Assembly: GCA_016713585.1 (NCBI GenBank)
Contig: JADJOV010000023.1
Location: forward strand, 372,001 to 436,000
Direction of reading: 5' to 3'
DNA: 64,000 nt
Origin: Bdellovibrionales bacterium
GTDB lineage: Bacteria; Bdellovibrionota; Bdellovibrionia; Bdellovibrionales; Bdellovibrionaceae
The notes under the pieces were generated by a model, which ran no database searches, was not told the origin of the DNA, and saw nothing but the letters and a program-made list of their open reading frames with translations. Of this stretch, positions 11,026-21,317 are shown piece by piece; position 1 is the stretch's first letter, and every line of letters starts with the position of its first letter. Position numbers and translations under genes: made by a program.

Positions 11026-11147
11026 GAAGATTTAGGGGCGCCTACCTTCTTATGCCTTAGCCAATTGCGAAAAGTCAAAGTCAGGATGATTCCCCCACCT
11101 AAAAGAATTCCAATCCAAATCAAAATCATAATTGAATACCCAATCAT
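10983..11147 (-). CDS. Small single-pass membrane protein, unknown function
   Basis: The 54-residue product has one strong membrane segment (about residues 5-30, IMILIWIGILLGGGIILTL) followed by a basic tail (RNWLRHKK). Its ATG overlaps the tcdA stop in an ATGA, which suggests translational coupling and supports it as a real gene. Its 3' end overlaps the convergent PilZ gene by 43 nt. I do not recognise a family. Confidence 0.55.
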   Translation of the reverse strand: MIGYSIMILIWIGILLGGGIILTLTFRNWLRHKKVGAPKSSYIPDATSRGSTIN

Positions 11148-11965
11148 TTCAGAACCTCCCTCACCACCCAAGATGCCATAACCAATCCAAAAGTTCCTGT
11201 CACAAAACTCGCCGTGCCATAGATCAAATTACGTTTTTCACAGGAATGTAAATCATTTTGCCCCTGGGGGCACACGCACTTAAACCCCTGACCCCCATCG
11301 TAATTTAACTCCCGAGGCAACGTTGGCTCTTCGGCCGAAAAAACGCAAGGAATTCCAAAGAACTTTCCCTCTGGAAAATCGTAGCGGCTTCGCAAAATCT
11401 TACGAACCTGAGCCACCATGGGGTCCATCTCGGTTTCAGCTAGGTCTACCAACTTCACTTGCAGAGGATCCAATTTGGCAGCCGACCCCCCACTGGTAAT
11501 TATTTTTTGATGAGTATGACGACACGTTGCCAGCAAATGGCACTTCGCCGTGAGATTATCAATGGCATCCACAACATAATCTGGCTTGCGACCCAAAATT
11601 TCAGCAGAGGTTTCTGCATTGTAAAACATAGAAAGACCCTCGACGACAGCCTGAGGATTAATCTTACGAAGCCGCTCTGCCATCACCTCGGCCTTTTTCT
11701 TTCCAATCATCCCTTGGAGCGCATGAAGCTGGCGATTCGCATTGGTAATACAAATTTCATCGAAATCAACAAGCGTGATTTTCCCCACCCCGGAGCGGGC
11801 CAGAGACTCGGCAGCCCAGGATCCAACCCCGCCCAAACCAAGAATCATAACATGCGTTTTAAACAATTTTTCCATGGCCTCGTCGCCCACCAAACGACCG
11901 ATCCGATCAAAACGACGATGTAAAACATATTTAGTCTCTGGAATCATGTTATTCTCTTGAATCAT
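11144..11965 (-). CDS. tcdA: tRNA threonylcarbamoyladenosine dehydratase (TcdA/CsdL)
   Basis: This is an E1-like ThiF/MoeB-fold enzyme that uses ATP to cyclise t6A37 of tRNAs to ct6A. The nucleotide-binding loop is LGLGGVGSWAAESLARSG (residues 42-59), followed by VDFDEICITNANRQ and the family block VVDAIDNLTAK. A Cys-rich segment (FKCVCPQGQNDLHSCEKRN) and GTASFVTGTFGL near the C-terminus fit TcdA rather than ThiF or MoeB. The 273-residue length is usual. The start overlaps the tatD stop (ATGA), and the stop overlaps the start of a small membrane protein, so the three form a coupled unit. Confidence 0.88.
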   Translation of the reverse strand: MIQENNMIPETKYVLHRRFDRIGRLVGDEAMEKLFKTHVMILGLGGVGSWAAESLARSGVGKITLVDFDEICITNANRQLHALQGMIGKKKAEVMAERLRKINPQAVVEGLSMFYNAETSAEILGRKPDYVVDAIDNLTAKCHLLATCRHTHQKIITSGGSAAKLDPLQVKLVDLAETEMDPMVAQVRKILRSRYDFPEGKFFGIPCVFSAEEPTLPRELNYDGGQGFKCVCPQGQNDLHSCEKRNLIYGTASFVTGTFGLVMASWVVREVLK

Positions 11966-12789
11966 TTAGGCCCCATCAATTTCACAAAATTGTCCCTTGT
12001 GGATTGCAGGACTTCCCCAAGGTCTATTTGCTTAAGTTCAGCCACCCTTTTAGCAACTTCTATCAAAGACGCCAAGGGATTCATTTGCCCTCTCAGTCTA
12101 TCTGAGGGCTGATCTGGAGAGTCCGTCTCGATCAAAAGACTTGTGAGTGGGATCTTTCTGACGACCTCCTGAAGACGCCGCGATGAGGCCCTGCAAAGAG
12201 GTCCTCCGACAGAAAGCAATAAACCTCGCTGCAAATATTTTTCGGCCTGTTCCCAAGATCCATTAAAGGAGTGAACAAACCCATGGAGCCGATGATCCGC
12301 CTTCTGATCCAGTCTTTGATTTAAAACCTGATCAAAAACCTGATCAAAAATTGTTTGGCAAAGATCATAAGCTTGCACGAGGTGAAGCACGATGGGCTTT
12401 TTGAGCATCGCTGCCAACTCCAATTGGAGGGTAAAAACCTCAACCTGCCTCGCTTCGCTGTCCTGAGCAATATGCGGCCGCAGGTCGAGGCCAATTTCCC
12501 CGACGGCTAAACATTGATTACCTGCAGCTTCGCGAGCCAGCAAATCAAGAGCCCCCTCACATTCATCAAGACTGTGATCAACAACCCAGTAGGGATGCAA
12601 TCCAAAACAGAGACCAATCTTTCCAGGATAGCGATCAGACAAGGCTTTTTGACGGGCCCAATCTTCTGGACCAATTCCACCCTGCATAAAAAAGTCAACT
12701 CCACAATCTCCAGCCTCACGCAGCCAATTGTCACGCAAGACATCCAACCGAGGATCAGCTAAATGGCAATGGGAATCTATCCACTTCAT
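11962..12789 (-). CDS. TatD-family metal-dependent hydrolase/DNase
   Basis: The 275-residue TIM-barrel protein shows the expected metal ligands: HxH in DSHCHL (residues 5-10), Glu in VGEIGLDLR, His in VLHLVQA, His in FVHSFNGS and Asp in IETDSPDQ. TatD enzymes are 3'-5' exonucleases or related amidohydrolase-fold phosphodiesterases. The ATG at 12789 begins MKWIDSHCHL; in-frame starts further upstream lack homology. A locally repetitive segment near residues 175-190 (FDQVFDQVLNQRLDQKAD) is unusual and may be a linker expansion. It is the first gene of the tatD-tcdA-small membrane protein unit. Confidence 0.85.
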   Translation of the reverse strand: MKWIDSHCHLADPRLDVLRDNWLREAGDCGVDFFMQGGIGPEDWARQKALSDRYPGKIGLCFGLHPYWVVDHSLDECEGALDLLAREAAGNQCLAVGEIGLDLRPHIAQDSEARQVEVFTLQLELAAMLKKPIVLHLVQAYDLCQTIFDQVFDQVLNQRLDQKADHRLHGFVHSFNGSWEQAEKYLQRGLLLSVGGPLCRASSRRLQEVVRKIPLTSLLIETDSPDQPSDRLRGQMNPLASLIEVAKRVAELKQIDLGEVLQSTRDNFVKLMGPK

Positions 12790-12885
12790 AGGTCTGGATT
12801 TATAACTTGAACACGCCCTGGAGTCTAGCTCGACTCTCATTCTAGGAAAGTATGGCCGAAACAACTTCAGGATGGTGAGGGTTCA

Positions 12886-13974
12886 ATGAAAAACAAAAAT
12901 GGAAAAGTCGCTTTTGCCTTAAAAACAAACTCGAACATAGGTTATGATATTTCACTCGATGGGGGGCCGGTGCTTCGCCCGTCAGTCTTTCACCTTTGGA
13001 ATAGCAGTAAAACCTCCGAAACAAATTCACCAAAAATCCAGGCAACCGCGCCGTTGAAATATCGTGCGGACCTTCTCTTGGCCTGTTCCTATCTTGCTTT
13101 AAACCCCCACGCCGAAGAATACCCAAATTTTGAGATCTATGTCGACCTTTGGCATCAGATCGAGCCTCACCTTGCATTTTTTAACGAAAGCCAAAAACGA
13201 GTGCGTTCTGTGGCTAAAACCGTGACTGCCACCCCCACGTCTGTGGTTGAAACCTTTGAAAAGAGATTTATGGAGAGCCTTAACCGGAGTTTGACACCCG
13301 AAGGCTTTGACCTTAAAGAATTGGTCGGAGTTCTCGATAGTCTTCATAGTTTTGAAACAGCCATGAAATCGCCGCTTCTTTATAATTTTAGCTGCCACTT
13401 CTCGAGCGATTTTATAAGACATATTCAGGCCCTTGAGAGTTTTCTGTTTCACCTTCGTAATCTCGTGGCCATCGACTTTAACAATCATATTGATGATCCA
13501 TCCCACGAGGCCCTGAAGGTTGATTCAGTCACTGATTACCTGCCAAAGAGCGACTATGTCGGAAGTGATGCCGTTCTCTACTGGCAAATCAAAAAACTCA
13601 TTCATCCTTTTGTTGCCGGAAAACGCAGCGACATTCGAATCGAAAAACTTCTTGCTCAACCTATTGAAAATGCTCTCAGAAAATATGCCCACAATGCTTG
13701 CCATCTGATTGATCACTTGCCCCATTCCTTTTTATCTGCAATCAACTCTGCCGATTTGGAAGACACGTTGTATCTGGTGCAAATGGATTGGCTGCTGGGT
13801 TCAGGAACTGGTTTGCTCTTTAAAATTCGCGAAGAACTGTATGGACTACAAAGTGGCTATGAAAAAGTGTTTTGGCCCGAGCTCGAAAACCGATCCCCTT
13901 TGAAAGCAGCAAATCTTAGGTTAAATATTGAATTTAATCTAAGAGAAATTCTGGGACACAAAAAATCCGCTTAG
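12886..13974 (+). CDS. Hypothetical helical protein
   Basis: The 362-residue protein has no signal peptide or membrane segment and is probably cytoplasmic. Secondary structure looks mainly helical, with many Leu, His and Phe residues. I recognise no domain. It starts at an ATG after GGATGGTGAGGG and is divergent from tatD, 96 bp apart. Its reading frame is intact with normal codon use. Confidence 0.65.
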   Translation: MKNKNGKVAFALKTNSNIGYDISLDGGPVLRPSVFHLWNSSKTSETNSPKIQATAPLKYRADLLLACSYLALNPHAEEYPNFEIYVDLWHQIEPHLAFFNESQKRVRSVAKTVTATPTSVVETFEKRFMESLNRSLTPEGFDLKELVGVLDSLHSFETAMKSPLLYNFSCHFSSDFIRHIQALESFLFHLRNLVAIDFNNHIDDPSHEALKVDSVTDYLPKSDYVGSDAVLYWQIKKLIHPFVAGKRSDIRIEKLLAQPIENALRKYAHNACHLIDHLPHSFLSAINSADLEDTLYLVQMDWLLGSGTGLLFKIREELYGLQSGYEKVFWPELENRSPLKAANLRLNIEFNLREILGHKKSA

Positions 13975-13988
13975 GACCTGTGTAATAA

Positions 13989-14654
13989 TTAGCTGGCGAG
14001 CCGCTTTCGTGAGAGAATAAATTTTCGAATCAGAAAGTAAATGGCCCCAACGGCAAGCAGAGAAAACAGCACGATTTTGAATTCTTTCAAGAACTTCAAA
14101 ATTGGCTCACCGTAGAAAGCTAAAAGGTATATCTGCATGAAAACACTAATCCCCGCAGCAAAACCGTCAATCAATAGAAACTTCCAGGGTTCAAAACGCA
14201 GCATTCCACATGCTAGGTGCCCTGGAAATCGAATGCCCGGAGTGAATCGAAAAATAAAACAGGCAAATGCGCCGTACTTTTTAGTCCAAGCCTCAACCCG
14301 GTGAAGCATTTCATCCGGAAAAAATCTCTTCATCCGAGGATGTTCAACCAGCATTCGACCATATTTCCGACCCAAAAAATATATTATAGTATCGCTCAGA
14401 AAAACCGCTAAAAAGGCAATCAGGGCGGCTTCGTGAACATTGATATGGGGTAAATTCGGCGCAGGCGGCGGGAACTGCTCGGGATGGGACCCCATATAGG
14501 CCAAAAGGCCTACGCTCACGAGGGTCACCTCCTCCGGAATCGGAAGTCCAACTGAAGACGCCAACATCATTCCGACCACGGCCGCATAAACTAAATGCGG
14601 CTGGTAGGCAAATTGGGATAGCCATTGAAAAATCGGTTCTTCGGCAATACTCAC
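13989..14654 (-). CDS. DedA-family membrane protein
   Basis: The 221-residue integral membrane protein carries DedA signatures: SSVGLPIPEEVTL near residues 33-45, YFLGRKYG, and FRFTPGIRFPGHLACG near 137-152. DedA proteins are undecaprenyl-phosphate or phospholipid flippase-like transporters in the SNARE-associated VTT family. Four to five hydrophobic segments are visible, with a basic C-terminus. It converges on the hypothetical gene at 12886-13974 with a 14-nt gap. Confidence 0.88.
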   Translation of the reverse strand: MSIAEEPIFQWLSQFAYQPHLVYAAVVGMMLASSVGLPIPEEVTLVSVGLLAYMGSHPEQFPPPAPNLPHINVHEAALIAFLAVFLSDTIIYFLGRKYGRMLVEHPRMKRFFPDEMLHRVEAWTKKYGAFACFIFRFTPGIRFPGHLACGMLRFEPWKFLLIDGFAAGISVFMQIYLLAFYGEPILKFLKEFKIVLFSLLAVGAIYFLIRKFILSRKRLAS

Positions 14655-14737
14655 TCAACTAGTTATGAATGTTTTTTAGGTGGTTGAATAGAATAGTCAC
14701 AGTGTGCTAGTGAATTTCAAGACCGAGGGGCCTAAAT

Positions 14738-15606
14738 ATGCAGCAGAATCGAGGTTTTGAGTACGGAGTCATCCACATTCACTCCCTATACGATGGTCCT
14801 ATAGTCGAGATTGTCTCTATGCAACTTGAAATTCCACCTCAGGAAGTTCAACGTCTCCTCGACTTTGGTGGGATTTATTTCGAAAACCGAAGAATAACTC
14901 ATAATCAAGAGGTAGAAAAAAACAACCTCGTCAGAATTCATACTCGTCCGCGGCGATTTTTGCGCCAAGTCTCTTGGCCCGAGCGAATCCTTTGGCAGGA
15001 TTCAGATTACCTGGTCATTGACAAGCCCTCAGGCCTCCCCTGCCACCCGACTGTAGACAATCTCTATGAAAATGTAATCACCCAGCTCTCGAAAGCTCTG
15101 AATCAGCCCCTGTTTCTGACTCACCGCTTAGACCTACCGACATCGGGAGTTCTTGTTTTTGCTAAAAACAAAAAATCCCAGTCGACCTTTAACAAGGCAT
15201 TAGGTTCTTCTGTGTTCAAAATCTATGAAGCTCTGGTCGAGCATCCGAATAGAGTTCTCGAAATTCCTTTAGGACCGCTGACCCATTTTATGGAGCCCTC
15301 GCCACGAGCACCTAAAGTCGTCCATAAAGATAAAATCCCGGGAAGTCTTCATTTGCGAACTTGAGATTTTAAAAGACAGAACGACGAAACGATTCTCAGT
15401 CATGGATTCAGGTTCGCCTCGGAACAGGACGAACCCATCAAATTCGAGCACAGCTCGCCACCCTTGGCTTTCCGATTGTGGGCGATACAATGTACGGAGC
15501 CCACTCTTCCTCGCCCAAAGATGCGGACTTAGGCTGGGATGCGATCGAGCTCAGAGCCACCCAAATCACGTGGTCCCCATATTTCTGGCAAACAGACGGG
15601 TTGTAA
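14738..15606 (+). CDS. RluA-family pseudouridine synthase, frameshifted
   Basis: An S4-like N-terminal segment (about residues 30-75) precedes the catalytic domain. The active-site motif is HRLDLPTSG (near 15123), with Asp as the nucleophile. Downstream, LGTGRTHQIRAQLATLGFP and VGDTMYG near 15420-15495 complete the RluA/RsuA fold but lie in another frame. Two shifts, near 15345 and 15380, separate them; TAA at 15604 ends the restored frame. Such enzymes isomerise uridines in rRNA or tRNA; the target is not evident. A second RluA-like gene is at 38640-39359. Confidence 0.82.
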
Positions 15607-15620
15607 ATCCTGACTTCTTT

Positions 15621-18278
15621 CTAAGTTGAACTAGTCTGTGATGGGTGGACTTTTTTTCTCGACTGATACTTATGTTGCCGAGACAGACTTCCATCGCTCA
15701 AGCCGTACCTTTCTTGAGTCATTAAGGCGGGCAGAGTCTCTGGCAGGGACTGCTTCCCCTGAAAGAAATGTCGGTAGTGTTTTAATTTATTTAACAATTC
15801 TTGCCCTGTTTCATAGAGGGCTTCATAGCGAACAGTCCCCAAGCCAAGATCCAGCCAGGCCTCCACCGAGTTCAGGGCCGTTTGCGCCTGGGCATTGAAC
15901 ATTGTGTTTCGACATTCATGATCTGGCTTGATCCAATGAAGATTCCCAAATTGATCTTTAAGTTGTACCAGGTGTTTTTCGCAGGGTTTTCCACAATCTT
16001 TAAAACTCTTTCCTTGGCTCAGGAAGGCCGCAAAACACAATGCTCCCCATGAAAGCTGGGCATAAACTGATGAACCGTCACTTCGAGTCGATCACCCTGG
16101 CCATACTGCAGAATATCGCGAACTTGAATATCGTTCAGATCATATGATAAACAGAGCGTACTTAACCCTTTGCCGAGCAAATAGCTGGCGGTCAGATGAT
16201 TGGTGATATTGAGACTAAAATCTCCGGCGATTTCCCCAGCAAAATCTGAATGGTCTTGAAAATAAGATATAGCGCCCAAATTTCTGGCTAAAATCATATC
16301 GGGATTTTGAGCAGCAATGATTTTCAAATTTCCGTACTCTTGTGGTTTTAAAATTCGAGTTGTTGCCAAACCCACACGGAAGCCTATGGCTCTCAATGCC
16401 TCAAGCGCTGGTTTTGTATCTCGACCGAACTCAAAATCCAGAATGATAAACTGGAATTCAGTCACTTGAAGTTCACCTTGCGATGCCGCCGTGACCAAGG
16501 CTTCAGCCTGCTCCCTGGTCCGAATAAGGACATTGAAGCGGAGGGAGTTTTCTTGACGTTGGTTCACGGGTGTCCAGCGCCCTCAGACTTTTCGGAATAT
16601 CGGCCTCAAGATTAAAATCAGAATTCAATTTAGAGTTCTCACCGTCAACGCGATGCTGCGATCGCTCGGCGGACAGACGCCGAATCAAACTTTGTCGCAA
16701 ATTCTTGATCTCTTTGGCGTTATGAAAAAGTGGTTGCGAAGATTTTCGGGTAATAGAAATTCCATCAAGAGAAAAAACACTCCCCCCGAGCGAGTTAAAT
16801 TCTTCCTTCAAACTTTCGTCACTCAATGGAAATTTCAAGGCCAACGTGCTTTGGGATTGAGTCCTCTCCTCAAGGGTCCAACGACCATCAGAGACTCGAC
16901 CCACTAAAGGTTGATCAAGGGCAAGTTCAATTTCTACCTGGATTGGAATTCTTTTGAGTCTTTCTTTGTCGGAAAAAGATCCTTGGAGATCTTTGCGCTG
17001 ATTTTTATCATGATTCAAATAGAGCTTGGAATTGCTCCACAGTATTTCAGAGGATTTTGTTTTAAAACCCTCCTGACTCTTCAGAAAAACTTCATTGTCA
17101 ATGCCGACTCGGTATTTATAATCCCGCACATGGTCCACAGAGAAGATAAAACTTCCCCACTCGATCTGATCTTGTGCCCAGAGAATGCCATCACCACGAT
17201 CCAAGGTCACCTCGGGGAGCAATTCGACAAGGAGGGAAGACGGAGGTTCAAATTTCAGAACTTGACCAATGGGGGCCCCTCGGTGGGAACTGAAGGTTCC
17301 ATCAACCAATGATTGGTGATCCACGCCATGAAGCCATCCCGAATGAAAACCCCGGGAAAAATTGGCAGCGAGATTCCGTTGAGCCACTTGGGACTTTTCG
17401 CTCGAAAGATCTCTCCCTTTCTGATGAAGGTCCATAGCCTGGCGGAACTCCCGAGCAGCACTGGCAACATATTCAGGTGTTTTCAAACGACCTTCGACCT
17501 TAAAGCTGGTCACCCCAATGTCCATCAACCTTCCAATCTCATCAAGACCACAGAGATCCTTCGGAGAAAGTAGATAGTCTTTATTAATCCCATTTTTTGG
17601 AATTCCGTCGACAATCAACTCGTAGCCGAAGCGGCAACTTTGCGCGCACTGTCCACGGTTGGCTGATCTTCCCCCGATGGTCTCCGAAGTAAAACATTGA
17701 CCAGAGTATGAAACGCAAAGGGCGCCGTGAACAAAGACTTCTAACTCACGATCCGTATTTTTTTTGATCAATTCAATTTCCGTCAGCGAATTCTCGCGCC
17801 CTAAAACAAAACGCTTGATGTTTAAGTCGTCTAGGAACTCAATGGCTAAATCATTGGTGACAGTCATCTGGGTCGAGGCATGAACCACTTGTTCTGGAGC
17901 CAGCTTTCGAACCAACTCCAAAAGCCCCAAATCCTGAATAATCAAGGCATCCGGATTCAAGGGAAGAACCCTCTTCAAGGCTTGAATGATTGAGTCAAGT
18001 TCGTCTTCAAAAATCACAATATTGAGAGCGAGATTGACCTTCACTCCGTAGAGGTGACAGGTTTCGATGATATTCTGCAATTCCTCGATACCAAAATCAT
18101 GACTTCGCCCTCGGGCATTAAATTGAGGAAAGCCAAGGTAAATGGCATGAGCCCCATTGTGAATGGCAGCCAAAGCCATTTCCAATTGTCCCACGGGTAA
18201 GAGTAATTCAAACGATTGGACTTGGTTTTTCGCCATGGGGACATGATATACTTGAGAATTCTCTTTTGAGCCAGACAT
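15621..18278 (-). CDS. Peptidase U32-family protein, RlhA-like, frameshifted
   Basis: The N-terminal U32 domain (FELLLPVGQLEMALAAI, then GRENSLTEI, VFVHGALCVSYSGQC, RGQCAQSCR) holds the cysteines that bind an Fe-S cluster in this family. The long C-terminal part ends with a block rich in Cys (FHGEHC, DCGKPCEKH, DHECRNTMFNA) found in large U32 proteins of the RlhA/YdcP type, which hydroxylate C2501 of 23S rRNA. Total length is about 885 residues. Two shifts break it: one between 16503 and 16567, one at 16032-16035, where AAAA to AAAAA (plus strand) restores HCVFAAFLS. The ATG at 18278 has GAGAGG at good spacing; 18236 is an alternative. Confidence 0.82.
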
Positions 18279-18341
18279 AACATCCTCTCAACAGGAATAT
18301 GATCATGAAAAGATTTCACAGTATCATTTGGATTTCGACAG

Positions 18342-19010
18342 CTACTTCTTAAGGCCACAGGCAAGGTTCTCATAATCGCTCTTACCAAGACTGTCACGCC
18401 GACTCCCTTTCGAGAGAGTTGATCCCATGACTGAATCTGATTTCTCAGAATGCTCTAAGCCAAGAACATGCCCCAACTCATGAACCAAGACAGATTTAAA
18501 ATCCATGGTCCCCTCCTTGGCTGAAGTCGAATATGAATAATCTTGAGCGTTAAAGCTTATGACCGCTCTGACAATTTTCTGATCGAGCGCAGTTGTCTGA
18601 GCTTTGGCCGGTTTTTCATTTTCATCCTCTGGCCAAATTTCAGACCATTGAAGCAGACTCCGCGCTTCAGACGGACTCCCTGACTGACTTCTCGTCTCCA
18701 AATTAAAAGAGTCTTCCCGTCCACCATAGGAAAAGACCTCTTGTTCGAGAGCCTCGTTCCAAACATTCATAGCAAGAATAATCAATGGCACAAACTCTTC
18801 GGGAAAGGATTTGTCCGCCAAAAAAGAAATCTTAGGCACCATTGTAATCATATTACCTAAATCATCTTGCATAAATCCACAGGTGCTTGAACCCCTATCT
18901 CTGCCCCCAGAGGTTCTACTTGCGGGATGTTTACTGCTTTCCTTAGGCCCACAACCAAGTGTATACACCAAAGTCATTACGCCAAAAAATGTCAGATTCC
19001 TCAGTCGCAT
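18342..19010 (-). CDS. Matrixin-like zinc metalloprotease lipoprotein
   Basis: The 222-residue product has a lipoprotein signal (lipobox YTLGC, Cys near residue 20). The zinc site is HELGHVLGLEH (near 18450), the HExxHxxGxxH metzincin form, followed by a Met-turn SVMGSTL, as in matrixins (M10A). It would be anchored to the inner or outer membrane and act on extracytoplasmic proteins. It lies 63 bp upstream of the U32 gene on the same strand. No propeptide cysteine switch is visible. Confidence 0.85.
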   Translation of the reverse strand: MRLRNLTFFGVMTLVYTLGCGPKESSKHPASRTSGGRDRGSSTCGFMQDDLGNMITMVPKISFLADKSFPEEFVPLIILAMNVWNEALEQEVFSYGGREDSFNLETRSQSGSPSEARSLLQWSEIWPEDENEKPAKAQTTALDQKIVRAVISFNAQDYSYSTSAKEGTMDFKSVLVHELGHVLGLEHSEKSDSVMGSTLSKGSRRDSLGKSDYENLACGLKK

Positions 19011-19046
19011 TTGTTGATCCAATTCCGTCGTTGAGGGCATTAAAGA

Positions 19047-19550
19047 TTACCAAAACCTGCTAGACCCGATCAATGCACTTTGCTGCAAAATCAAAACCAG
19101 AAGTCCGTTGGAAGCCATTTTTTTACCTTCGAGTGCCTTTTCCTTGCCGGCAAACCGAGGCTCCACGTGGTCAACCTGGAGAAAATGTTTTGACCCGCAA
19201 ATCTTTCCAGTCCTTGAATCCTTAAACTGACACCCAAGATTTGGACTCAAAAAGCTTTTTTTGACCAAGGGGGAAAATGCATGACAAATTCCAGAAAGAG
19301 GCCTCTGGTTGGAAAAATTTAAGTCGCTTCTTCTCAAAATGGGACAAGACCTATCAAAGATCAGGCTAAACATAAATTGGATCATACAGATTTGCTGCAC
19401 CTCTCGCAGCAGTTCCGAACGAGACTTGAATCCTATCTTTGATAAGGACCTCCTGGTATCGGGAAAATATTTTTTCCCAACATCGCCCGGCGTTAGGAGG
19501 ATGGTCGAATTGGCCAGCAAGCTGACTCGATAGTTACCCGTATGAGTCAC
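19047..19550 (-). pseudogene. HNH endonuclease remnant
   Basis: The recognisable part is CQFKDSRTGKICGS followed by FLQVDHVEPRFAGK (about 19155-19245), the C-x-C and D-H segments of HNH nucleases. The expected end, with a C..HN and a final FG, can be seen only in a different frame (FCSKVH then LAGFG). The N-terminal 90 residues are not recognised. It sits among other dead mobile genes. I infer a decayed HNH gene; the distant match leaves real doubt. Confidence 0.5.
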
Positions 19551-19609
19551 TGGTCGTCGGCCGTACTGAATGTGGCCCCATAATCAAAGCCTGCCCTGAA
19601 AACTCAGCA

Positions 19610-20111
19610 AGTTTCGACCCCATGGTGATTGGGCATCATGCGATTTTCTGCATGTATTTCAGAATATTTTCCAATCTCGTCCCCAGGCAACAATTCGTGT
19701 ATAAGGACGTGCGAGCCAAAACTGAAAATGATTTTCCTTTTATCTTTGCCCGATTGGGGCTGCCCGATTCCTCGTTTCCTGTCCCTGGCGCGCAATCAAT
19801 GCTGGATCGTGCGAATGAACTCGATAGAGGGGAGAACAATCATCACACCAGATGCAAATGGTTGCCCATTGACTAGCTCATAAATTTTCACCCCATTTTT
19901 AGCCCAAGCTCGGATGGTTCTATCAACAAAGTCGGCATGTTGTGCAAGGGAGCTTGGGCCTATAGCCCACTCGGACTTGAGAACAATATGCAGGGCTCTT
20001 AGTTGAAAGGCCTTCTTTTGGATGACTGCGCAAAGGCAACCTCCAAAAAACCTCTGACTTTTCAATAAAAGAAAGCTGGTTGGCTTGCTCACATTCCCTC
20101 ATCATGTTCAA
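19610..20111 (-). pseudogene. Degenerate second RAYT transposase
   Basis: Pieces in different frames match the intact RAYT at 4308-4892 in order: QLSFIEKS at the start (QLSFFKKK in copy 1), ALHIVLKSEWAIG, VKIYELVN, then GNHLHLV readable near 19855-19875 after a 2-base gap, and FWLARPYTRIVAWGRDWK (FWVARPFTRLIARGRDY in copy 1) near 19700. The order and spacing leave little doubt about origin. Multiple shifts and stops mark it as dead. Confidence 0.78.
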
Positions 20112-20153
20112 GTAGCGATATCATTTTTTTAATCGATTCAAGGTTTTTGCAAC

Positions 20154-21317
20154 TTGAAAATACTAAAATTTACCTCTCAACTTTTACCGAATTGGTTGTC
20201 TGAGTTGGATCAGGTCCCCGATGGTCGCCTGCAAAGTCGCTGCAATACAGCATGAAAGAGACCCTCTTCTCTGGGATAATGATGTTTTTGCTTCGTTATC
20301 GCTCGCTGCGCTCCTTCACCCTGGAACATCGTGGCAATGAGCTCTCCTTGGACAATTTCAGCTGTTTCAGAGTCTATCAGACATTCCTGACGAGACAGTT
20401 TCCGAACATTCTTGAACCAGTGACAACGGACTCAGTGAATTTGATTCTAAAAAGATTACCAAAGTTGGAGCGGCAGAAAATACTTGATGCCAAGTTTTTT
20501 GGCTCACTGGATCTTCTTTCACTTGACGGAACGGGTCAGCTCCAAGTTGCAAGTCAATTGTGAATTTTGTTTGACCAGAAACTCGAGTGATGGTCGGACT
20601 CATTTCATGCATGGCCAACTCCTTGCTTCCTTGACAACCAGGAGCGGAAAATACTCAATGCCTCTGCAATTTGAGCCGATTCAGAAAGACAGCACTCAGA
20701 CTCAATACTCCAAGAATGACTGTGAACTCAATGCTGCAAAAAGACTCTTGCAAAAACTCCGTACTGAATTTCCAAAACGCAATTTTTGCATTCTAGCCGA
20801 CAATTTATTGGCTGTTGATCCAATTTGTCTGTCATCGAAAGTTTCTCGTGGAAATACATCGTAACTGCCAAGTCAGATCACAAAGAAGTTTTTTATGTTT
20901 GAATACCTTTGGAGCAAAAGCAACAATTAGAAAGGCTCGACTCAAGGACATCTGCACCGATACAATGGACTCAGAATCTTCCTCTCAAACAATATTCTAA
21001 AACTGAAAACAAGTACTAACAAATCTTGTCGTTTCTGGAGCTTAGCCTGGAAGGCGAGATTCTTTATCAAAGTCTGGGTTACAAATCCCTGTCAACAAAT
21101 GGAATGTCACATTGTTGGTTTAGCGCTAGAGCCCGCTTTGGGATTGAAAGAAATTTCAACGAACAAAAATCTTGGATTTCATATAGAGCACAATTTCGGA
21201 CACTCTGAAATCTTCCCAATGCTTTTGGTCTTCAAATCGCTATTTTCCATTCTATTTAAGCATTGGAAATTGGGGCCATTGACATTAAGAGAGTCGGGAG
21301 CTGTCAAGATATTTTGA
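20154..21317 (+). pseudogene. Degenerate DDE transposase (IS4/ISNCY-like)
   Basis: Fragments in three frames reproduce the order of a DDE transposase family: LFSGIMMFLLRYRSLRSF (N-terminal), LLSLDGTGQ (first Asp region), FEPIQKDS and KNDCELNAAKRLLQKLR with FCILADNLL (second Asp region), YIVTAKSDHKEVFYV, then RARFGIERNFNEQK and EHNFGH (final Glu region) near 21120-21210. Family assignment is from remembered motif order and is approximate. Several stops and shifts show it is inactive. I could not identify terminal inverted repeats. Confidence 0.7.

Noticed and set aside
12300..12360. Repetitive Asp-Gln segment in the TatD gene as a tandem-repeat element
   Set aside because: The units are short and imperfect and stay in frame inside one gene; a linker expansion is enough.
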